Origin: Apoda limacodes
Lineage: Eukaryota > Arthropoda > Insecta > Lepidoptera > Limacodidae
Direction: 5' to 3'
Assembly (NCBI GenBank): GCA_946406115.1
Contig: OX291546.1
Span: 12,145,019-12,209,018, forward strand
Length of the DNA stretch: 64,000 nucleotides
The position numbers and the translations under genes are program-made. The notes beneath the pieces were generated by a model. That model did not search any database and was not told the origin of the DNA. It saw nothing but the letters and a program-made list of their open reading frames with translations. Within the stretch, counting starts at the first letter, position 1. Each line of letters starts with the position of its first letter. Of this stretch, positions 29,138 to 41,936 are shown piece by piece.

Positions 29138-30888
29138 AGGTGGCAAACAAGCTAACGGTCAACCTGATGGTAAGCGATCACGGCAGCCTATGGACTCTTA
29201 CAACACCTGGGGCATCAATCGCGCGTTGCCAACCCTTTAAAAATCTAATAAATCATTTTTGAAGAACCCCAATTTGTAGTCCTTAGAGAAAACCTCATAC
29301 CACAACCAAAGCGTTCGCGGTAGAAAGTTCCATTGAAAGTTGTGAAGATGAATTCCCTGCCGATGGCAAGTGATTCGAAGAAACTAGCCGTGGACATCAT
29401 TTGGAACAATTTCTCAGAACCCATCCCATTATACAAGCGATAGAATACACACAGGGCGGCAAACTCCTCAGACTTAAAGGTTCAATACGAATTGTGAGTT
29501 TGAGATCTTTGAGATGGAAACAGTACTCCATATAGAGCCGGACTTGTAAAGCAGTGCCCTTGCCCCGAGATAAAGTACTGCTACGCTCTGCTGAGTACTC
29601 CAATTTTTTTCGACGCCAGCTTCACCTTGCCTTGCAAATTATCTCGGAACTGAACACCGCTGAAGATGTCAACACCAAGGATACCAATGCTGTTGGAGAT
29701 GGTGAGAGGTGTGTTTTGGAATCCTTCAGAGACTCGCCCCAAAAGCCCGGTGGAGCAGTAATGGCTGAAAAAACCGTTCCTTAGTGTTTTCTTTTGGCAG
29801 ACCCATTTTTCGTTAGAATTCATATAGAATCCTGAACTTTATCAATAATAATAATACGGTTTTGTCAAACTATACTTGTTTTATTTGTTGTATCATAAAA
29901 TTAAAATGTAAAATTTAAACTTTACTGTGTATTTTTTAAAATCGCATTTACTCAGTTACAACTTGCTGGCACTTAGTGGTTTATTTGAATCAAGTATTCG
30001 TATGTTGTTGATGGACAACGTGTCATTGATAAGCAGTAGAACTTGCGTAGGAGACAGGACAGAGCCTTGCAGGGACACCAGCATTAATGTCCGTGCTATC
30101 AGAGCAACTACCGTACCTACGGCTCTTATGCGTCGGCTGGACAAAAAAGCTAGTCACCCATTTGCCCAAACTCTCAGACTGTCCGTACAATGGTAACTTC
30201 GGTAGAAGACCCCGGTGCCAGACCCGATGAGACGCCTTCGCTATGTCTCTCTCTCAATGGCTAGAGCCCATCAAAAGGTCACCAGTTGAGCGAGCGTGGC
30301 GAAAGTCATATTGACAGTCGCTAACCAGGTCGTGTTTTTCTAGGTATCTTAGAAGCTGTGTGTTGATCACACGCTCTATCACCTTGGGAAGTTGTCTACA
30401 CAAGATTAATAACTCTTTTATGGGGCAATGTATACACTTTTACAACAATGTTTCTAATAATATTCAAAAGCTATCAATTAGTAAATTTGTAAAATAGCAT
30501 ATTGATATATAGTTTGAGTTTGAGCGATTGGCATGTAGTTTGATGGACTGATCTATCGCCGTTTTTGGTCACCTGGTGCACATTCGCAGTCTTCTATGAA
30601 GATTGAAGTTGCCTTGTGTCATAGGAAAGTGCGAAGAGGCTCGTGGGTACAGGAAACATGTCAGGAGTACATGTATTAAGCACCACTGCTGGTATACCGA
30701 CTGGCCCATCCCACTTATGAACGTCTAGAGAAAGCAACGTTCGCCGGACCTCGCGCTGTGTAATGCAAATTTCCAGCATGGTCTTACCGCACCACGGTAA
30801 CATAGGGTGGTACAGTGCCTTCGTCGTTCACATTTAAGTTTGAGGCAAAGAGACTGTCTAGTAAATCGGCTTGCTTTATAGCACTATG
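29138..30888 (-). mobile_element. Old, 5'-truncated copy of the Jockey/CR1-like LINE with internal losses
   Basis: The tail ('ggtggcaaacaagcta') is at the left, and sequence runs to the equivalent of the 'KADLLGSLFASNSN' segment at about 30.88 kb. Recognisable blocks are 'CITQREVRRTLLSLDVHK' at 30.75 kb, 'NDTLSINNI' at 30.03 kb and 'ISNSIGILGVDI' at 29.7 kb. AT-rich stretches at 29.83 to 29.97 kb and 30.4 to 30.53 kb replace parts of the RT and YADD region, and there are many stops. It is clearly older than the 51.8 kb copy. Confidence 0.87.
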
Positions 30889-32775
30889 TAAACTTAAAAC
30901 CAAGAAAACTACAGTTTCGAAATGAAATTTAGATCAAAGTTTTTTTTACGCGCCCTACATAGCTGAATAGGAGAGGTCCCCTTAGAAAAATTAAAAAATA
31001 TTTTTTTGACAATTTGTATAGCTTTGGGTCAACAAGATGCTTATGCTGTAAAAATTTTAAGACTATAGCTCCATCTGCAACCGTACGGAACCCTAAAAAG
31101 TAAATAATCGTAATAAAGAATAATTTGTCAAAATATGTTCTTAATAAACTAAGTGATGCCTAAATATAATAAAAATCGATTTCCCAGTCAATATTAATAA
31201 ATTTACTTAGTATAGATTTGATCAAAAAAGCCCTAATTTCTTGATTAACTGTCTTAGAATTAAGTTCTTCCTGTTACCGCATCAGCAAGGGGGGGGAAAG
31301 TGTTTCTTGCACCTTGGCGTTGAATAAGCATAATTTACTGCTGGAACAGAAATTTCCAAATCCACTGGTATTAACTACGTTACACTGCAAGTGAAATGAT
31401 CTCAAATCAAATCAATGACCTATCGAAGCAGCAAAGGTTATCATACCAGCCTAATTATTAAATAAAACATTTTGATTATTAAAATTTAAAGCAGGTTAAC
31501 GCTCACAAACAAAGGCATATAGATGCACATATATGTGTTATAATAAAATGAATGAAAACGATAGTGCCTTCCTATTAATTACTTAGCGAGCAGACAATAG
31601 ACCGTGAAAGTGAAGTGATTTGAGTAAAAACAAATTCCAATGTTTATACCATAGACTTCGAGTTCTGTAATCTGTCCTATGAACTGCGCAATAGCCCACA
31701 AAATTGGCCATATTTTAGAAAGAGACTAGTGAAACTGCGTTCTCTTTTCTTGTTCCATCAACGTGATATTGATTGATATTTATTAAAACTAGTTAGGAAG
31801 AGACAACAGACACCGGGCGTTTCGCTTAGTCTCTGTCACACTTTCGCGACCTTTTTATTTTCACATTTCTTTAGAAATGCGTTGTCTATTAATTTACGTC
31901 TATGGTTTTCACCCAAACCATAGAATAGATAAATTATAGAAACGTCAAATTCCCGCACAAATGTGACGTCACTACTTTTAGTCATTACCGGCCAAATACT
32001 AAGTTTTGTGCATTTATTTAGCTTCAAAAATGACGGGTTTTCATAAAAACATTCAACCCTTATTTTACCCCCTTAGGGGATGATTTTGTTAAATCCTTTA
32101 TTTGTATTCGCCTACTGGATACTGGAACTGGAACAACGTTGTAACGAGGGCATAATTTTAAGTCTCTAGAAATAAAAATATCGAAATTCTTAAACATCCC
32201 TATCTTACCCTCTAGGAAATGAATTGTTTATGAGCAGTGAAATATGCCATTCTTAATTTTTATTCTTAAAGCGAAACACCAAGATTTTTATTGAGTCACC
32301 GTCTCGCGTAGAGAACACGCCGCAAAAAGTCAATCCTAGGATTGAAAAATCTGGAAACAAAAGAAAGCTATACATTTTTAGAACTTAACAATTGCAAGAT
32401 TTGAAGCTGCTTACTCAAAAGGAAAAATACTAAGTATGAAAAATACAAAATATCAGCCTAACGCCTCAACCGAAGAAATACTTAGAACTTGTGTAAACTT
32501 TAGTTTAGTGACAGAATAGTGATACGCACAGGTGACAGTGACCAAAATCCATTACAAGCCACATCGAAACTGCATGAGTTTTTGAAAAAAAAATGCATTA
32601 TGTCCTCTGATTGTAGGTGACATTGAACGTAGAAAAAAAACAAGAATTACTTAATGAAAAAATTGAATCGACTTGTCAACAATTAAAAATGCCAGCTTTG
32701 TTCATAACAAATTTATCACACAATTTAGTTTATAAATAATAGGTTGATTTTTAATTGCAAAATAAACACTTGTTT
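30889..32775. other. Non-coding AT-rich region
   Basis: About 1.9 kb without recognisable coding sequence. A fragment 'accgtacggaaccctaaaaa' at 31080 is a relic of the 12-bp inverted-repeat family. Confidence 0.4.
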
Positions 32776-32777
32776 AC

Positions 32778-33270
32778 AAAAAAAAAAACAATGGCTTCGA
32801 AAAGATGCACTACAAAGGTAAAAATAATTACTTATTTCCAAAACCTGATACAGTTTGAAGTTGGTGTCATGAAAGTGAAGTGTGTTATAAACTTTAGGCA
32901 CATAGACACCAACTTCAAACTGTAATTCAGGTAAGACTTCTGGAAATAAGTAATTATTTTTACCTTTTTAGTGAGTCTTTTTGAAGCCGGCTGTTTTTTG
33001 TCAAAAAGCTTTTATTTTTTACTTCTGAATGAAGAATTGCTTTTTTTTCTTGTACACTAAAAACAAATGTAACAAAATTTTGTACAATCATCAACATAAA
33101 CCAGTACTAAATTAACACCTATTTTTTTTGACATAAATTTAAATTCATACATTAATATGGGACCACCTCGGAAGTAGTCTACATATGATGGAGTTATGCT
33201 CGCACATAGTTAAAAATAAATAAAAAAATACAAACATCAGAATTGAGAACCTCCACCTTTTTTGAAGTCG
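32778..33270. mobile_element. Foldback-like element with about 90-bp inverted arms, plus 'cttttttgaagtcgg' end
   Basis: The left arm (about 32785 to 32872) reads 'aaaggtaaaaataattactt ... agtttgaagttggtgtc'. Its reverse complement follows at about 32907 to 33000, separated by a loop of about 35 bp. The sequence is related to the 23.5 kb element, as if two copies were joined head to head. The rest, to 33268, ends with 'cctccaccttttttgaagtc'. Confidence 0.78.
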
Positions 33271-36130
33271 GTTAAAAACTAAAGACAGCACTAAGAATCG
33301 ATCATCAACGATAAAAAAGGCATCACGAATATTATTTTAATGAGGTAAATAAGACAGTAGTGAGAAGCTAAACTGATGAAAATACTGCTCTTAATTCTAC
33401 AGTTGACACTTTAAATACTAAGCTCTTTCGTTGACAACCTTTGTCAAAACATTCCCGGTATATAAGGTGAGCTTTAAATAATTCTACAAAATTTATGTAA
33501 CAGTAAAAAATACATATATTGCTTGTTTATCATCACCAATTTGTATTGTCAAATTAGTACTCCAGATCTCAAAGAGAAGGAGTTTGCATCCTATGACTGT
33601 CCCGAACGAAACCAGTACTTTTTATTTGCAGAATTGAAGCAATTTTACCTTAAATCTATTGATTATTCTTTGATATGTAGATGATATTTGTAAATAAGAA
33701 TAAACTACGGTTATTCCTGCAATATGTTTCTAACCTACAAACCTAATACTTTTTTCGCTAGTGGAGGTGAAAAGTTGTATGTTTGACGGGAGTGCTAATG
33801 TTTTGGGGTTCCGTACCGAATTGGCACCCTGTCAATAGGTGTTTTTTTAAAGACGCAAAAAATATTCTCAAGAGAAGTTGCTCGTGCGGTACTTGCTACC
33901 AAACCAATTTTTTATATAATTAATTTATAAAAGTATATATATTTTAAGCTAACAAAATGTTATTATTTAATCAAAAAGAACTTAGCTCGTTTCTGACGTA
34001 ATGTTTTGTTTTATTAAGAATATTCCCCACTAAATAAACTGGTGCAGCAAAAAAGGGAAAACTACCAATTCCGGTCAAGTTAACGTAAAGGCGGATTCAG
34101 TGTTACAAAGTAACAAGAGAAACCGACGTATTTGCTAATAACGTATTATTTATTTACTAGTTTATTTATACAACTTTGCCTGTAAAGGATTTGAATAATG
34201 CTTTTTTTTAACAATCTTTTCAGGTGCCATTAATAGATAAAGTACTACTTAGGTACATATGATTAGAATTATTATGAATTAGCTGTAGGTACCAAAGTAC
34301 TTGACTTCATTTACGTGGATTTTTTTTTCTTTTTTTTATGAATTAAAAAGTAGATGAACTCCTACCCACTTTGTTTTAATTTTGACCAAGTATATAAATG
34401 TATGGATGTATAACTTTTTGGTTTTTTTTCCCCGTTCGGATGTATTCATGAGTTCCCGCGGCCCTACCGTATAGCTGTTCTTGCAGGGCATAGGCATCCA
34501 TGAGGATTTCCAACGTAAAAAAAAAACACACACACATTAGATCGTCGACTTGGTGTAAGTTTGTAAAACCAAAAAATAACGATTTTTAAATTTTTCTCTA
34601 ACTTGTGCTGTGAGCTCTTGCTTGTTGCCGAATGTCTTGATTAAGACAAGACAACTAGGTCAAGGGGAAGTAATAAACGTTTAACCAAGGTTAAACCTAC
34701 AAATTTCGATGTATTTGGCACTGTCAGAATATGCAAATGGACGCAAAGTTTGATTGGGTTGTCGGGGAAGCTTGTCTTTTTTACAGTTTTAAGGAACCTT
34801 AGATCTAAGTATTTGTAAAAGATTAAATCCAACTGTATATATATTTCTACGCGTTCTTGAGATGAACGGTTTAAAGAGACAGACATATTGATACATTGTT
34901 TTGTTGTTTTTAATTATAAATTATTATTTTTTTCGATTTTTTCCTCTGTGAGATCTTGCTTCTTGCCAAATTTTATGATCCAGGTCAACGGGAACTACCG
35001 TGTAGGTTATGATTTACGTGCAAGTGTATAAAATATGCGGCATAAATTGCCGTATTTTTTGGTTACGTTGGTTAAGAAGCTTAATATTTATATAGTGTTA
35101 GGTACCATATACCTTAGAATTTGATATTAACATGAAAACTCCACGCGTTCCTAAGAAAAATGGGTGTAAAAAAAACGAAAATGTGGTCCTATAAGTGTTT
35201 TGTTTTTTCTTTTGAGCTACGGAACCCTAAAAAAGTTTTACTATGCTCAGTAATTCTGGTTTCATTACATCCGCTGAACCATTATTTCTTGCATCCGACT
35301 ATGTTTGGAGAAGCAGTTGGAAGTTGGGCAACTAAATATGAAGGACACACATTCAAAAATATATTTTTAAATAATTTTAAGTACTTTGTCAGTCCCACGC
35401 GGGTGATTTAATTTCAAAATAAAAATCGGGAAGTCGCGTCGAAAGTGGGAAGTTAGGGTTGCGTTCGAAACTTTGCTGACTACAAATTGGGCAAGTTATC
35501 AATATGCCAAGTTTTATCAAAACCCGGTCTTGGCGATATGCGTGCGTTAAACTTATAAAATATATATGCGGAGATAGTGGAGATCGCACATATAAATCGA
35601 TTTCGAGGAAAGTAAATGTGGCTTCTTTTATTCCCCCCAGAACCATGTTGTCAACCATGCCGAGTTAAGTGTTAGATACCTAATTCGTCTCTGTTTGTCT
35701 CAAATGGTTGAAACACGCCCGCCGCCGCCGTCTCGTGACTGCAAACAAACTTACAATTGAATTTAAAATATGGTTATTTATTACTATATTACGTGTTGTT
35801 GATTGTGTGCTGTTGTATAGGGTCAATAACACGTTTGGTTATGTGTATTTATGCATGTTGCAGTAATGTCGTGTAACCTGTATTCCTCGAAACTAACTAG
35901 GCTTTTAGAAACACGAGAGATGGCGTTATAAATGTATGCAAATACTTTCACGCGTCTCTAGAGGTCAGACCGTTTCAGGGTTTGGCGTACCCAAATCAGC
36001 TCCAAGGATTGTTTTATAATTATTTATGCGGTATATGTATACGAGTTACACACCTATGGTTCCATAAAGACATACTGAAATAGAAAATACGCCTTTTATC
36101 TATCCGCCTTTTTTTAACTATAGATATCGC
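33271..36130. other. Non-coding region, no gene seen
   Basis: About 2.9 kb of AT-rich sequence. Scattered 'ggttccgtacc' or 'acggaaccctaaaa' words (33.81 and 35.22 kb) are repeat relics. A T-rich tract lies near 34330. None of the short open frames looks like a protein. Confidence 0.4.
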
Positions 36131-36215
36131 ATGCCCCTGGTGTTGCAAGCTTCCATAGGCTACGGTGACCGCTTACCAGACGGACCGTAGGCTTGTTTGC
36201 TAATTAAATAAAAAA
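36131..36215 (+). mobile_element. LINE/SINE 3' tail fragment
   Basis: 'cccctggtgttgcaagcttc', 'gctacggtgaccgcttacca' and 'gcttgtttgct' are followed by an A-rich end. This matches the 3' end of the 51.84 kb LINE but has small deletions. Confidence 0.75.
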
Positions 36216-36831
36216 AAAATTATTAGGCTTATCATAGTAATTTTTCTTAGGGCTTTTACATACAGATAGTTGCTGTTTGGCATAGAATCGTTATTTTCAT
36301 TCGTTACAGACAAATTCAAATTTCAAAAAATGAATAGAAACTTCAATTCAAAGCTGATGAAGTGGATAACTAAAAATAATACTTATATATTTATATATAT
36401 TATAAACAAGAAATTGGGAAAATTACAGGTAATTAATTAATAATACATTTTTAATATAATCTGTTATTTAACAAAAAATCTTATTTACATACTTCGAAAT
36501 AATGAATGAATGAATGAATTACAAAAATCAGGAAGTACAATAATTGAGTAAAATTTAGACGAAATTAATAGTAATATCACGAAACGTTTACGAATTAAAC
36601 GAAGCCGGATTACGCCATGTTACTACGACATGTGTAGGCTGGTGTCGATAAACAAACGTTTCAATTCAACATTCTGTGTTTAGTTAGTTTTGATATGGTG
36701 TAGTTGTGGTGCAGAAACGGTGAAATTTACGTTATAATAATTACTATCAACAAACTGTGATTTTTTTATAAAAACACGTGAGCTCAAGTGATTGATTACA
36801 TTTTATTGAAGGTTAGATGTCTTATTAATAA

Positions 36832-36953
36832 GGGTCGGCAACGCGCGAGTGATACCCCTGGTATTACAAGCGTCCATAGGCTACATGACCGCTTACCATC
36901 AGGCGGACCGTATGCTTGTTTGCCACCTTAGTGGCATACAAAAAAAAAAAAAC
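36832..36953 (+). mobile_element. LINE/SINE 3' tail with poly(A)
   Basis: 'gggtcggcaacgcgcgagtg' runs through 'tttgccaccttagtggcat' to a pure A run. It contains only the last 120 bp of the LINE, so it is either a severe 5' truncation or a SINE that shares the tail. Confidence 0.82.
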
Positions 36954-37770
36954 ATTTTGGTTAAGTAATTTTTTGTCAATAACATATAAAAATCTGAACC
37001 AGTAATAGTAATAGACTATAGTAATAAATAAAATATAAGTTTTGTTCTTTTACATAATGCACAAAGATTTTTTTTGTAGATAAATACATGTTTATATATG
37101 GTGTATATTCGTTTAATTCTAGTATATTTTCTCTTTTTTGTTATTTTTAAAAGTTTATTTTTATGTTTGTGGTAACGAACTACTTTAGTAGGTACTTACT
37201 TATAATAATACGCAGGCCAGAACATTTTAATACTTTAATTGCTAAAGACATTAGACGTGGGGAAAAAACCTACTGGATACGTACGTAGCATTAATGTGTT
37301 CGTTTTGGGTTAAAGAGTTCCCACGTTTGATACTTTTGCCCCATATGGGTAAAATGGGGTAGAATGTTTGTATGGAAATCCGTCATTATTGAAGCTTAAT
37401 GCATAAAAATTAATTGGTGTTTAACCGTTATTAGAAAATCTTCCCCTAGAGACCAAAGTAGGGGATGAAAAATTGTATTAAAATTTCGTTATTTTTGTAA
37501 GTAAAACCATAAACAGGTAAAACGTTCTTTTTCAGGTGAATTAAATGAATTTCAACCACCTTCTTTCAGAGTATTTCAAACCCCATTTCCTATAACTTAA
37601 ATAATGTATGGTTACAATTTTTACGTTCGGTAAATGAGGGAAATTTAGTTCTATAGCTGTGCTATTATTTCAGTCCGTATACGGATTTGTTGTATTCTTT
37701 GTGGCCACCATGAGATTTGGTATAGTAAAGGTTTTTTGGGTCGCTGATCACGAAAATCGGGGGTTCGCTT
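36954..37770. other. Non-coding region
   Basis: AT-rich, with no coding signal. The right part ('gtcgctgatcacgaaaatcgg') may belong to the same repeat as the inverted-arm element that follows. Confidence 0.35.
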
Positions 37771-37773
37771 TCA

Positions 37774-38296
37774 GAAAATTGGGGCTACACCCTTAAATTA
37801 GCAAAAACTACGCCAATTGATACCCAAGTGTTAATTGGGGCGTTAAAACTACTTTTTTATATAATTTTTGCGAAAAAAAAATATGCTTGGGCTCGTAGTT
37901 TTGAACTACAAGTCAAAACATATTTTTTTTGCTTATTTTAATTCTAAGACTGTCAGTATAGCAACAAAACCCCTTTAGCTGTAAACCCCCAATTAACCCT
38001 CGGGTAAAAATTTTCATAAAGTATATCAAGTATTTGAACTACTTCAAAGCATAATTTTTTGCAAAATTTAAAGCTAAAACTGAAAATATTGCAAACTCAC
38101 CCTCTGTAGGGGTAGTTTTCACCCCCTATAACTAACCCGTATCTCTCAAAATTTTTCAAGTACTTTTGTACTCCAAAAGAACGGGGAAAATCGTTGATTT
38201 AGGGCATATATTAACAATGAAAGTGCAAATAAATATAAAAAAAACACCTATTTTGGGGTCGTTTTTGCAAATTTAAGGGTGTAGTCCCAATTTCCT
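37774..38296. repeat. Element of about 520 bp with inverted arms of about 40 bp
   Basis: 'aaaattggggctacaccctt' at the left and its near complement 'aagggtgtagtcccaattt' at the right extend inward with 'gcaaaaac' and 'gtttttgc'. The interior has Gly/Val-codon-like A/T tracts but no gene. This suggests a MITE. Confidence 0.65.
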
Positions 38297-39605
38297 ATAA
38301 TATATAATGGAGTATAGACGCAGTTTAATTACAAATTGATCATGGCGTTCTGCGTGTTACTTCTTACTATGCCTTGGCGTAGGTACAGCTCTATGACATA
38401 GGAGGCATAGAGTCAACATCTTGAAAAACCGACCCAATGAAAGAAACGGGTGTACATTATTTTAACAGCACATTCACTCTACCTAACACATTGTTGAGCG
38501 AGCACCGATTCGGTGTGTGGCGCCTTGATGTGTCGCATAGAAAGTCATGCCGTGATAATATTTAAGTACGTTGGTAGGAGATTCCATAATTTTATACTAT
38601 ACTTTTATTAGAAGCAGTAAGTAGTCTATGATTTCTAACAAGAAAAAAATTAATAATTCACTGATCACAAAATGCCAAATTATTTTCGATTTTGTGTATT
38701 TTTTTTTGTCTACTGAAAACCTGTCATAACTAGACATAAAAAGACCATATGTATTTTATCGACTTGGCAATCCTTCCCACATATACCAGCCTCATACGTC
38801 CTATCTTTTTGGATATGGCCTACCATCACCGATGACAATTTCAGGCAAACTTTTCTACCTTTTTTTGACGTATTCCTTACGTTTCATTCCAACTTAATAC
38901 CTTGACTTGACGCGTTCCTAAGAAAAAGGGTCTTGACATACAGATAGACAGACCGAAGGAACCCTTAATTCTACGATTAGACGATGGCACTATAAAAGTG
39001 TACAAAGTGAGTAAGCCACTGACCTCTTTTACACAGTGTATGTATACAGCTCAGTGAAGCAAGCCCATTTGCATACAAGTTTTATTAATGTGCTGAATTA
39101 GAGATAAACACTGTTCTAAACTAAAAAAATAAATCTTAAAGGACAACGAGAACGATATACTACCAAAAAAAGAAAAAGATTTGGCTTGTTGACAATAACA
39201 AAACAATATTTCCTTCTCCGATTTTGTAAGTCTGTCTGTCAAGATCCTTTTTTTCAGGAACGCGTCTAAGGTCTACGGTCCTTTGGAGCTGTACAAAAAT
39301 TAAGTTTTTAAGTCAGCTCAATAAAAATACGGGCCTTTTTGTCGCATATTTTGGCATTCACAAAAAAGTAAATCAAAACCTATATGGGGTACTGCGCGTT
39401 TTCCTAATCATGAAAATTGGCAATAAGCAAGATGTTACATCATGAATATAGAAAAAAATAAAAAAAAACTGAAAAATAAGAAATACACCTGTGACCCTTG
39501 ATCTCATGATGGAAGAACTATTTACATATAAAAGTTTGTACGGAACCCTCGGCGCACAAGACACACTTGAACTTGTACTTGAATATCATAATGTTGACAA
39601 ACGTT
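38297..39605. other. Non-coding region
   Basis: No coding sequence recognised. 'aatacgggcctttttgtcgc' at about 39333 is related to repeats at 17.8 to 17.96 kb. Confidence 0.35.
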
Positions 39606-39609
39606 AATT

Positions 39610-40145
39610 GTGTAATACGCATTACGTGTAACACATTATTTTTCGTCACACTTACTCGTAAACAGTGTCATTACGTGCGAAGTGGATGCTAAGACATTAA
39701 TTATTGCCACGGGCTCTTTCTTTGCAATATTTACTTTTCTCAAAGCAAAGCGCGCGTTCATAGAACTCACGGGCGGTAATGACGAGCCCATTCTGTCAAG
39801 TATAAATAAAAGCAGTATGTTCAAAATATGTACTACGCGCACACTATTAGCGAGCAATTACACGTCGTAACTTCAGCAAAAAAAATTTAATCCATAAATT
39901 CTCTGGATATCTTGATAGATGGCGTTGTTTCCTCTACTTCTATTTCTGGCATTTCAATTGTGTTTCGGTGAGTTTATTAATTTAATGACCTTATATTTTT
40001 ATTTATTTTCTCGCAAATGTGATGAAAAATATTGTGTGTAATTTGGACGGTATGGAAATAACAAACTCGAACCATTAAAGCCTTAATTCGGCCTTTGGCC
40101 TCTAAATAGCCACCCTGATTACACAATTAACTATTTGATAAGAAT
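39610..40145 (-). repeat. Dispersed repeat (copy 3 of the 10.5 kb family), inverted
   Basis: It contains 'agatggcgttgtttcctc' and, on the opposite strand, the 'tttccgtacc' and 'tttgcgagtaaat' modules. The left part has 'cacacttactcgtaaacagtg', as near 10.88 kb. A 62-codon plus-strand frame here is not a gene. Confidence 0.55.
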
Positions 40146-40569
40146 TTAACATTACCCACTTAAATTTCCCCTGACAGATAAACATATATTATCGTCATAT
40201 TTTATCAATTAGTATGTTGACCTTACCATAAAGAAAGATGTACTTATGTCGTGTGCTACAACTTTTCTTTAGAAAGTGTTTAACTGTTTCGTATAGTATT
40301 GCGTCGACTTTGGTTGTAAATTGGTCGTTACGAAGAGTCCTATGAGTTGAATGTTATAATACAATCAACTAATATTTAACAGTTTTAGTTTTTCACAACA
40401 AACTATTAACTCTGCCAATATACGGACAACAGGTTCAAGTAGAAATTAGTAGTAGAGACAACTTTTTTGACTCATTAACCAATTTATTGGCTACACTTAA
40501 AGTTAGTGTTGTTATATTTCTAACAAACATTAGTATGCAAATTTAATAAACGTAGCTTCGTTAAGACGA

Positions 40570-40790
40570 TCAATTATGGCCTGCTACAGTAAGCAATTTC
40601 TAACTGTCAATCTGCACTGTTGCAGCTAATTTGCTCTATCAATAATTTAGCCTGTTACTGAAACAAACTCTGACCTGTTACGGTAACTAATCCAGTATGT
40701 TAATAAAACAAACTCTACCCTGCTACGGTTGCTTACTTAGTCTGTCAATGAAACAAGCTATGTTCTGTTACTGTAGGTGATCAGAATGCT
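40570..40790. repeat. Degenerate minisatellite, unit about 46 bp
   Basis: Four to five diverged units follow 'cctgytacggtnnct...gtcaatgaaacaarct'. The clearest are at about 40673 and 40719. Flanking sequence 40146 to 41860 otherwise shows nothing coding. Confidence 0.55.
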
Positions 40791-41864
40791 AGAATTAGGG
40801 CCTCATGTACTGCACACTAGCGCCGCCACTGGATATTTTTTTACTTGTTTTTTGTACAAAGTGTATTTCAAATTAGTAATAGTAAAATAAAATTAAAAAT
40901 ACGAACTAACTAAACTAAGATTATAAAGTTTTGTATTCTGTCAGGTGAATTCCGACCAAAGCGAGGGATTCTAAGGCACGAAACCTAAAAAAATTCCAGC
41001 CGTGCGAAACCCACAATTTTTCATCTCACTACAGCTAGGAAAATATATACAAGTTAGAAGAAAAAAAAAATTTTTTTTAATTACTTACGAATGGAATGAG
41101 TATATATTTTAAATAGTTTAATTAAGTATTGATAACATGATAACAACATTATTAAGTCTCAGAAATAGGTTGAGCGTCTTTTGTATGTCTGAATGTAGTC
41201 AACAAATCGCACGCTCAGAGATACTTACCTATTTTCACGGGTAAACTTAGGTATTTTACGTCACTGGTGGAGTGACTCGTGGTTTTAATATATTAACTTT
41301 AAGTTTATTTAGTAAAAGTAATATGTTTATTGTAAAAACAACGAAAATGGTGTACCTAGTACGTAATTCCAAACAAATGTTTTTTTTTATGGTGTGTTCT
41401 GAATTTGCACCATGCCAATTTTAAAATTCTTAGAAAAAAAAGTATACTTAAAACTTATTTATTCTTGTTGTATTTAATAATTCAACAAACTACAATAAAT
41501 TATTAAATAAATGACATTAACAAAACATTATCTTTAAAGCAATAGTAACAAAAATTCAACTAAGGTTTTATTAACGGATTACTAATGTATAAAGTAGTTA
41601 GGACGAACCGCATTTCGGACGGTTTCATTATGTTTGTTTTTTCTAGAATTAAAAAAAACCTTTTGTGCGGAAGCGGATAAAGTAGGCTTTTCTACGCATA
41701 TTTAACCATCAAAATGAGCCTTTCCCAGCCAGTGAGATGAAAAGATATTACAGTTGGATTTAATTGTCTACAAATACGTTTCTGCGGTAAAACCTAATGA
41801 CAATTTTTATTATACTTACAATATAAATGAACACTTTCATAGAAAAGATATTCTCAAAATATTT

Positions 41865-41936
41865 ACCACGAGCCAGGACTTGAACCTGACACCCTTACAT
41901 TCCATGTAAGTGCTCTACTATTGGCTATCGAGGCAC
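41865..41936 (-). tRNA. tRNA-like sequence (tRNA pseudogene or SINE head)
   Basis: On the minus strand there is an A-box-like 'tagccaatagtagagc', a perfect 5-bp anticodon stem (cttac/gtaag) around a 7-base loop 'atggaat', a T-arm with 'ggttcaagtcc' (a good B box), and an approximate total length of 72. The loop would give anticodon GGA. The acceptor ends do not pair well (gcctcga against ctcgtgg), so I think it is a pseudogene or the tRNA-derived head of a SINE and not a working tRNA-Ser. Confidence 0.5.

Noticed and set aside
39682..39870. 62-codon plus-strand frame 'MDAKTLIIATGSFFAIFTFL'
   Set aside because: It is inside a dispersed repeat copy shared with 10.5 kb and is not conserved as coding sequence there.
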